From contig QAKE01000078.1 in assembly GCA_003343995.1 (NCBI GenBank), positions 1 through 64,000 on the forward strand: a stretch of 64,000 bases of DNA, written 5' to 3'. The stretch's first letter is position 1; each line of letters begins with the position of its first letter. Source of the stretch: Bacillota bacterium (GTDB taxonomy: Bacteria; Bacillota; Clostridia; Christensenellales; Borkfalkiaceae). Both the position numbers and the translations under genes were made by a program. The notes beneath the pieces were generated by a model. That model did not search any database and had not been told where the DNA came from. It was given only the letters and a program-made list of their open reading frames with translations. Below, piece after piece: positions 59,235-64,000 of the stretch.

Positions 59235-61760
59235 ATGGCTAAAAAAGAAACCAACGCGGAACTGTCCGCGGCATTTAAAGATACGCTCGCAAAGAGCAAC
59301 ATCATCAACAGGGAAGTCGAAGAGGAGCTTAAAAAATCCTTCATCGCGTACGCGATGGCGGTCAACGTTTCGCGCGCCATTCCCGACGTGCGCGACGGCT
59401 TGAAGCCGGTGCACCGCCGCATCCTTTACGCGATGCACGACATGGGGCTTTACAACGATAAGGGCTATAAAAAATGCGCCAAAATCGTCGGTGAAGTGCT
59501 CGGTAAATTCCACCCGCACGGCGACAGCTCGGTATACGACGCCCTCGTGCGTCTGGCGCAGGATTTTTCCATCAACTTCCCCCTCGTGGACGGGCACGGC
59601 AACTTCGGTTCGGTAGACGGCGATCCCGCCGCGGCGTACCGCTATACCGAGGCGCGCCTTTCCAAACTTTCGGCGGAAATGCTCCGCGACATCGAGAAGG
59701 AAACGGTGGATTTTTATCCCAACTTCGACGATACGGAGATGCAGCCCGTCGTGCTGCCCTCCCGTTTTCCGAATATCCTCGTCAACGGTTCGGACGGCAT
59801 CGCCGTCGGAATGGCGACGAATATCCCGCCGCATAACCTTTCGGAGTGTATCGACGGCTGTATCGCCGTGCTCGACAATCCGGAAATCACGGTGGACGAT
59901 TTGATGCAGTACATTCCCGCGCCCGACTATCCCACCGGCGCGGTGCTGATGGGGCGCGCGGCGATCCGTCAGGCATACAGAACGGGGCGCGGCGGCATCG
60001 TGCTCCGCGCGAAGAGCGATATAGAGGATTTCGCCAACGGCACGCGGGAGCGCATCGTCGTCACGGAATTGCCCTATCAGGTCAACAAAGCGCTGCTCAT
60101 CAAGAGTATCGCCGACCTCGTCAAAGACAAGCGCGTAGAGGGCATTTCTGACGTCAAGGACGAATCCGACCGTTCGGGCATGCGCATCGTCATCGATCTG
60201 AAAAAGGACGCCAACGCGCAGGTGGTGCTCAACACGCTCTATAAGCACACGAATTTGCAGGTGAAAAACGGCATCATCATGCTCGCCCTCGTGGACGGCG
60301 AACCGAAGGTGCTCAATTTGAAAGAGGTGCTCGAACAATACCTCGCCCACGAGGAGTCGGTCATCGTGCGCCGCACGAAATACGACCTTGCGAAGACCGA
60401 GGAGCGCGAGCACATCGTCAAAGGCTTGGTCATCGCGCAGGCGAACGTGGATCGGGTGATCGAAATCATCAAAACCAGCAAGGATTCCGCCGAGGCGATG
60501 GCGTCGTTGATGAGCGAATTCGAACTCAGCGAAAAACAGGCGAACGCCATTCTGGAAATGAAGCTCCGCCGTCTGACGGCGCTCGAAGTGGATAAATTAA
60601 AGGAAGAACTCGTCGAACTCGACAGGATCATCGCCGACTTGAAGGACATTCTGGCAAACGAAAGCAGGGTGAAGGAGATCGTCAAAGCCGATTTGTTGCT
60701 TATCCGCGACAAATATCCCTCGCCGAGAAGGACGGAGCTTTCCTACGATTACGGCGAAATCGACATCGCCGACCTCATCGAAAAGGAAGACATCGTCATC
60801 AGCATGACGCATTCCGGCTATATCAAACGCCTGCCGGTGGCGGAATATCACACGCAGCGCCGCGGCGGCAAGGGCATTACCGCGCACAAGCCGAAGGACG
60901 AGGATTTCATCGAAAACATGTTCGTTTCCTCCACGCACGACGATATTCTGTTCTTTACCGACAGGGGCAAGGTGTACAGCATCAAGGGCTACGAGATCCC
61001 CGAGGCGCAGAGAACGGCGCGCGGCAGGGCCATCGTCAACCTCATTCAGCTGGGCGAAAACGAAAAGGTGCAGGCGGTCGTGCCGCTGAAAGAGGGCACG
61101 GAAGGCTTTATCGCCATGGCGACCAAACGCGGGCTTATCAAAAAGACGGCGCTCACGGAATTTGCCAGCATCCGCAAGGTGGGTAAAATCGCCATCAGCA
61201 TCGTGGAGGGCGACGAGCTCATTTCCGTGCAGCTGACGGGCGGCGACGATGAAATCATCATGGCTTCGCGCGAAGGCAAGTGCATCCGTTTCAGCGAAAA
61301 AGACGTCCGCCCGATGGGGCGCGACACGCAGGGCGTAAAGAGCATCAATCTGGGGGAGGAAGACCGGCTTGTGGATATGGCTGTCATCAAACCAGACTGC
61401 GAGGTCATCACCATCACCGAAAACGGCTACGGCAAGCGTTCCGATATCGAGGACTACCGCTTGCAGCAGCGCGCGGGCAAGGGCATCAAGGCGGGCGTAT
61501 TCAACGAAAAGACAGGTAAGCTCGTCAATTTGAAGCTCGTGCACGAGGACGAGGACGTCATGATCATCGCGGACAGCGGCATCATCATCCGCGTCGCGGC
61601 GAAGGACATCAGCAAAATCGGGCGCGATACGCAGGGCGTGCGCGTGATGAAGCTGGGCGAGGGGAAAGTCGCCGTGGTGGCGATCACTCCCGCCGGAGAA
61701 AAGGAAGAAGAGGGCGAAGAAGGCGCGGCGGAATCCGCCGAAGCGCCCGCGGAAGAATAA
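59235..61760 (+). CDS. gyrA: DNA gyrase subunit A
   Basis: DNA-cleaving and wrapping subunit. 841 residues with the breakage-reunion domain (DGLKPVHRRILYAM, PHGDSSVYDALVRLAQ), the catalytic Tyr137 in AAYRYTEARL and a C-terminal beta-pinwheel that carries the GyrA box QRRGGKG (541-547), the mark of gyrase. An acidic Glu/Ala tail ends the protein. The quinolone region reads HGDSSVYDALVRLAQ, i.e. Ser-Ser-Val-Tyr-Asp, the usual susceptible type. Confidence 0.97.
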   Translation: MAKKETNAELSAAFKDTLAKSNIINREVEEELKKSFIAYAMAVNVSRAIPDVRDGLKPVHRRILYAMHDMGLYNDKGYKKCAKIVGEVLGKFHPHGDSSVYDALVRLAQDFSINFPLVDGHGNFGSVDGDPAAAYRYTEARLSKLSAEMLRDIEKETVDFYPNFDDTEMQPVVLPSRFPNILVNGSDGIAVGMATNIPPHNLSECIDGCIAVLDNPEITVDDLMQYIPAPDYPTGAVLMGRAAIRQAYRTGRGGIVLRAKSDIEDFANGTRERIVVTELPYQVNKALLIKSIADLVKDKRVEGISDVKDESDRSGMRIVIDLKKDANAQVVLNTLYKHTNLQVKNGIIMLALVDGEPKVLNLKEVLEQYLAHEESVIVRRTKYDLAKTEEREHIVKGLVIAQANVDRVIEIIKTSKDSAEAMASLMSEFELSEKQANAILEMKLRRLTALEVDKLKEELVELDRIIADLKDILANESRVKEIVKADLLLIRDKYPSPRRTELSYDYGEIDIADLIEKEDIVISMTHSGYIKRLPVAEYHTQRRGGKGITAHKPKDEDFIENMFVSSTHDDILFFTDRGKVYSIKGYEIPEAQRTARGRAIVNLIQLGENEKVQAVVPLKEGTEGFIAMATKRGLIKKTALTEFASIRKVGKIAISIVEGDELISVQLTGGDDEIIMASREGKCIRFSEKDVRPMGRDTQGVKSINLGEEDRLVDMAVIKPDCEVITITENGYGKRSDIEDYRLQQRAGKGIKAGVFNEKTGKLVNLKLVHEDEDVMIIADSGIIIRVAAKDISKIGRDTQGVRVMKLGEGKVAVVAITPAGEKEEEGEEGAAESAEAPAEE

Positions 61761-61768
61761 AAAAGAGT

Positions 61769-61798
61769 ACAGCCCCGCCGTTTCACCGGCGGGGCTGT
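61769..61798 (+). terminator. First terminator after gyrA
   Basis: 12-pair stem ACAGCCCCGCCG/CGGCGGGGCTGT with loop TTTCAC and short T-rich flank. Confidence 0.75.
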
Positions 61799-61824
61799 TG
61801 CAATTAAAATCCATGAGTAAAGGA

Positions 61825-61858
61825 CAGCCCCGCGCCGAATCGGCGCGGGGCTGCGTTT
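61825..61858. terminator. Second terminator, gyrA and minus-strand dehydrogenase
   Basis: 13-pair stem CAGCCCCGCGCCG/CGGCGCGGGGCTG (61825-61837 with 61841-61853), loop AAT, followed by CGTTTTT. The stem resembles the first terminator. Confidence 0.75.
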
Positions 61859-61859
61859 T

Positions 61860-62873
61860 TCAGTCGGAAATTTTGACGATGGTGTCGTAAATCTTTTCGT
61901 TTTTGGAAAGTTTTTCCGCCATGGTCTTGAAAACCTGCGGCATTTCGGCGTACGTGCTCTCTTTAAATTGCAACTTTTTCAGATTGCACGCCTTGTTTGC
62001 GATCAGGTTGATGCTGGAGGATATGTAACCGTAACCGGTGTTGATAAAGTGAAGGATCAGCTGTTTTTTCACGGCGTTTGCGTAGGAAAAAGAGGTGTTC
62101 TTTCCCGAAAGTCCCGTAAACGCCACGTGCGCGTTGTATCCCGCCAGCGTAAACGCCGTCTTGGGGGAAACGTCGCTGTCCGAAACGTAAACGACGCTCT
62201 TCGCCATTCTTCCGCCGGTGATGGAGGAAACCTCTTTCAGCCAGTTGTCGTCCTTGCCGAGGGTGTAGTAAACGCCGCAGTTTTTCGCGCACTGCAGATT
62301 TTCTCCGTCGATGTCGAGCAAAATCGGCACCGCCTGATAATAAATGAGCAGCTGCGAAAAGATGATGCCGAAGTTGTTCGCGCCGATCACCGCGATGTGA
62401 TCGCCCTTCTGAATATCTAGCTTGTCGATGATGGACAGAGAAAGGGAGATGTGTTCGATAAACAGCGCGTCGTTATCGGAAACGCTCTCCGGCAGATAGT
62501 AGAGATTGGAAGATTCCGTTGTGACGAAATTCCGCAAAAATCCGTTGAAATTTTCTCCCGCAATCTGAATGTCGGAGCATTTGCCCGCGTCGTTATTGTT
62601 GCAGTTGAAGCATTTTTTGCAGGCGACGATGGGGCTGATGTAAACCCGCGTGCCTTGCTTTAAATCGAAGAGGTTTTGCCCCGGTTCGCTCACGATGCCG
62701 ATTCCGTAGGAACCCGCCACCGTCTGCGGCTCGCCTTTGGCAAAGTGCAGCGCGTCGTTTAAGGTAACGAGCGCCTTTGTCACCATCACTTTGGTTTCGG
62801 TGGTAACGTCGAACGATTCTTCGATCGTCTTGTCCTCGATTTGTTCAGGGGCTATGATGTGCCAACCTTGCAT
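61860..62873 (-). CDS. MDR (zinc alcohol dehydrogenase-like) protein, catalytic zinc site missing
   Basis: 337-residue medium-chain dehydrogenase/reductase from the ATG at 62873, preceded by a strong GGGAGGAT site. The structural-zinc lobe is intact: Cys85, Cys88, Cys91 and Cys99 in CxxCxxCx7C spacing. The Rossmann nucleotide loop is GANNFG (164-169), slightly unusual. The N-terminal catalytic Cys and the GHE motif are absent; residues 50-65 read QTVAGSYGIGIVSEPG. It may be a non-zinc reductase, a binding protein or inactive. It has its own promoter and ends convergent with gyrA. Confidence 0.72.
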   Translation of the reverse strand: MQGWHIIAPEQIEDKTIEESFDVTTETKVMVTKALVTLNDALHFAKGEPQTVAGSYGIGIVSEPGQNLFDLKQGTRVYISPIVACKKCFNCNNNDAGKCSDIQIAGENFNGFLRNFVTTESSNLYYLPESVSDNDALFIEHISLSLSIIDKLDIQKGDHIAVIGANNFGIIFSQLLIYYQAVPILLDIDGENLQCAKNCGVYYTLGKDDNWLKEVSSITGGRMAKSVVYVSDSDVSPKTAFTLAGYNAHVAFTGLSGKNTSFSYANAVKKQLILHFINTGYGYISSSINLIANKACNLKKLQFKESTYAEMPQVFKTMAEKLSKNEKIYDTIVKISD

Positions 62874-62931
62874 ATATCCTCCCGAACGGAAGGGTAAACT
62901 GAATAGGAAAACCCTGCCGTTTCGCATTATA

Positions 62932-62960
62932 AGTATACTCTAAAAGGCGAAATAATGCAA
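62932..62960 (-). promoter_or_regulatory. Promoter TTGCAT-17-TATACT for MDR gene
   Basis: Minus-strand TTGCAT (62955-62960) and TATACT (62932-62937), spacer 17 bases. Confidence 0.7.
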
Positions 62961-63006
62961 GCAAAACGCGCCATTAAAAATTTTTTCGGCATAAGTGCTT
63001 AAATTG

Positions 63007-63035
63007 TTGACTTAAATTAAAAAATATTATATAAT
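63007..63035 (+). promoter_or_regulatory. rpmE promoter TTGACT-17-TATAAT
   Basis: TTGACT (63007-63012) and a perfect TATAAT (63030-63035), spacer 17 bases, about 68 bases before rpmE. Confidence 0.82.
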
Positions 63036-63041
63036 CTTTAA

Positions 63042-63077
63042 GAAATCGGCAAGGGGCGGCTTTCGGGTTGCCCGCTT
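63042..63077 (+). promoter_or_regulatory. rpmE leader hairpin, possible L31 autoregulation
   Basis: AAGGGGC (63051-63057) pairs with GCCC-G-CTT (63070-63077) with one bulge and a 12-base loop, in the leader before the AAAGGAG site. L31 leaders that bind the protein are known in several phyla. This sequence was not compared with those models. Confidence 0.4.
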
Positions 63078-63102
63078 TAATAATAATAAAAGGAGTAATC
63101 TT

Positions 63103-63315
63103 ATGAAGAAGGACGTGCATCCCAATTATCACGAGGTAACGGTTGTGTGCGCTTGCGGCGAGACCTTCAAAACGGGCACGACGAAAAATACCGATACTAT
63201 CAAAGTAGAAATATGCAGCAAATGTCATCCGTTTTTCACGGGCAAGCAGAAACTTGTAGACACCGGTGGTCGTGTGGATAAATTCAATAAAAGATACGGT
63301 ATTGAACAGCAATAA
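63103..63315 (+). CDS. rpmE: 50S ribosomal protein L31
   Basis: 70-residue ribosomal protein of the zinc-binding (C+) type: the Cys residues at 16 and 18 (VCACGETF) and at 37 and 40 (ICSKCHPFFTGKQK) could hold zinc. N-terminus MKKDVHPNYHEVTVVC is typical. AAAGGAG precedes the ATG. The following DUF1385 gene is a common neighbour of rpmE in clostridia. Confidence 0.96.
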   Translation: MKKDVHPNYHEVTVVCACGETFKTGTTKNTDTIKVEICSKCHPFFTGKQKLVDTGGRVDKFNKRYGIEQQ

Positions 63316-63329
63316 CCACGAAACAAAAT

Positions 63330-63370
63330 CGGCTTTAAGGGTAAGTTTTACGCTTGAAGCCGTTTTTTTT
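63330..63370 (+). terminator. Terminator of rpmE
   Basis: CGGCTTTAAG (63330-63339) pairs with CTTGAAGCCG (63353-63362), one T-G pair, followed by eight T. Confidence 0.8.
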
Positions 63371-63393
63371 AGGCGAAATTGGGAGTTTTTTCG

Positions 63394-64000
63394 TTGAAAA
63401 AGTCAAAAAAAGAAAAAAAGACCTCTGTCGGCGGTCAGGCGGTGATGGAAGGCGTGATGATGCGCGGCAGAACCGCCATGGCGACGGCGGTGCGCGACGA
63501 GGACGGCGTGATCCGCATGGAAAGCGTGCGTTTGACGCCGCCGGAAAAGAGAAATAAATTCGCCAAGCTGCCCGTGGTGCGCGGCGTGGTCAATTTCGTT
63601 TCCTCCATGGTGACGGGCATGAAAACCCTGATGCGCTCCGCCGAAGTGTTCGGCGAGGGCGAGCCGAGCAAGTTTGAAAAATGGATGGCGAAGAAATTCA
63701 AAATCAACATAATGAGCGTCGTTTTGTTTTTATCCGCGCTCCTCGGCGTCGCGTTGGCGGTCGGTTTGTTCATCGTGCTGCCGCAGCTCGCGCGGCGGGG
63801 CATAGAGCTGCTCGTCGGGGGCGGGTTCGAGTTCGGCGTGCTGGCGAAAAACTTCATCGAGGGCGGCTTTAAAATCCTCGTTTTCGTGGGGTATATACTG
63901 CTTATCTCCTTAATGAAGGACGTAAGGCGGCTGTTCATGTACCACGGCGCGGAGCATAAAACCATTTCCTGTTACGAAAAGGATTTGCCGCTGACGCCGG
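63394..64000 (+). CDS. DUF1385 membrane protein, cut by window end
   Basis: Membrane protein of the DUF1385 family, unknown function; 202 codons are visible and the gene continues beyond the window. The TTG start at 63394 has GGGAG nine bases upstream and reads KKSKKEKKTSVGGQAVMEGV, where GGQAVMEGVMMRG is the family mark. A PVVRGVVNFVSSM segment follows, then membrane helices at about 108-130 and 150-172 and MYHGAEHKTI, the second family mark. In clostridia this gene often precedes prmC-prfA. Confidence 0.87.
   Translation, partial: MKKSKKEKKTSVGGQAVMEGVMMRGRTAMATAVRDEDGVIRMESVRLTPPEKRNKFAKLPVVRGVVNFVSSMVTGMKTLMRSAEVFGEGEPSKFEKWMAKKFKINIMSVVLFLSALLGVALAVGLFIVLPQLARRGIELLVGGGFEFGVLAKNFIEGGFKILVFVGYILLISLMKDVRRLFMYHGAEHKTISCYEKDLPLTP

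Overview
The window looks like a chromosomal segment of a Gram-positive, spore-forming, probably anaerobic Clostridia-type bacterium. Supporting signs are Bacillota-style gene sets (the mcsA-mcsB-clpC row, a DnaD/DnaB-like loader next to dnaI, yabP-yabQ-divIC, glgC with glgD, a short HisG with HisZ, DUF951), AAGGAGG-type ribosome sites, several GTG and TTG starts, a reverse rubrerythrin as oxidative-stress protein, and a collagen-like spore-surface type protein. The DNA is moderately GC-rich with GC-rich third codon positions, which creates many long but meaningless antisense reading frames. An uncultured Clostridia lineage (for example Christensenellales-like) is only a guess. Almost all genes lie on the + strand. 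I see no rRNA or tRNA gene, insertion sequence, integrase, phage gene or CRISPR array; this is core genome with a few unusual accessory genes.

Layout. 1-3.4 kb: rubrerythrin, a SprT/YgjP-type metallopeptidase that appears leaderless, a collagen-repeat protein and a PHP-type histidinol phosphatase. 3.8-11.5 kb: a TrpR-family regulator (YerC/HisR type) followed by a tightly overlapping hisZGDCBHAFIE operon; with the PHP phosphatase this covers histidine synthesis from PRPP. 11.5-13.9 kb (minus strand): dnaI-like and dnaB/dnaD-like helicase loaders. 14-17.8 kb: sbcD-sbcC. 17.8-26.9 kb: an alpha/beta-hydrolase-fold protein without a serine nucleophile, DUF951, signal peptidase I, two unknown membrane proteins, an ACT-domain/UPF0210 pair, oligoendopeptidase F, a membrane protein and the replicative helicase dnaB. 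26.9-35.4 kb: tsaC, a protein-arginine-phosphatase-like LMW-PTP, rpiB, galU, an amidohydrolase, mcsA, mcsB, clpC and hpf.

36.4-48 kb: carbohydrate storage, with pgi followed by glgB-glgC-glgD-glgA-glgP and a GH13 alpha-glucosidase. Together they convert glucose-phosphate to glycogen and back. 48-52.7 kb: AlkD-like glycosylase, tex, acpP, an unrecognised 210-residue protein and a metallophosphoesterase. 52.7-56.9 kb: an orphan PTS EIIC, yabP, yabQ, divIC, ppx and an M50-like membrane metalloprotease. 56.9-64 kb: a 47-residue zinc-ribbon protein on the minus strand, gyrB-gyrA, a minus-strand MDR dehydrogenase-like protein, rpmE and the start of a DUF1385 gene cut by the window end.

The most interesting items are the four-CxxC miniprotein divergent from gyrB, the candidate HisR operator inside the his promoter spacer, the unrecognised protein with a sporulation-like promoter, the yabQ reading frame running deep into divIC, the arginine-phosphorylation gene cluster without ctsR, and three proteins that keep a fold but lack a key catalytic or metal motif (hydrolase, MDR dehydrogenase, SbcC hook). 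No obviously new multi-gene system was seen.
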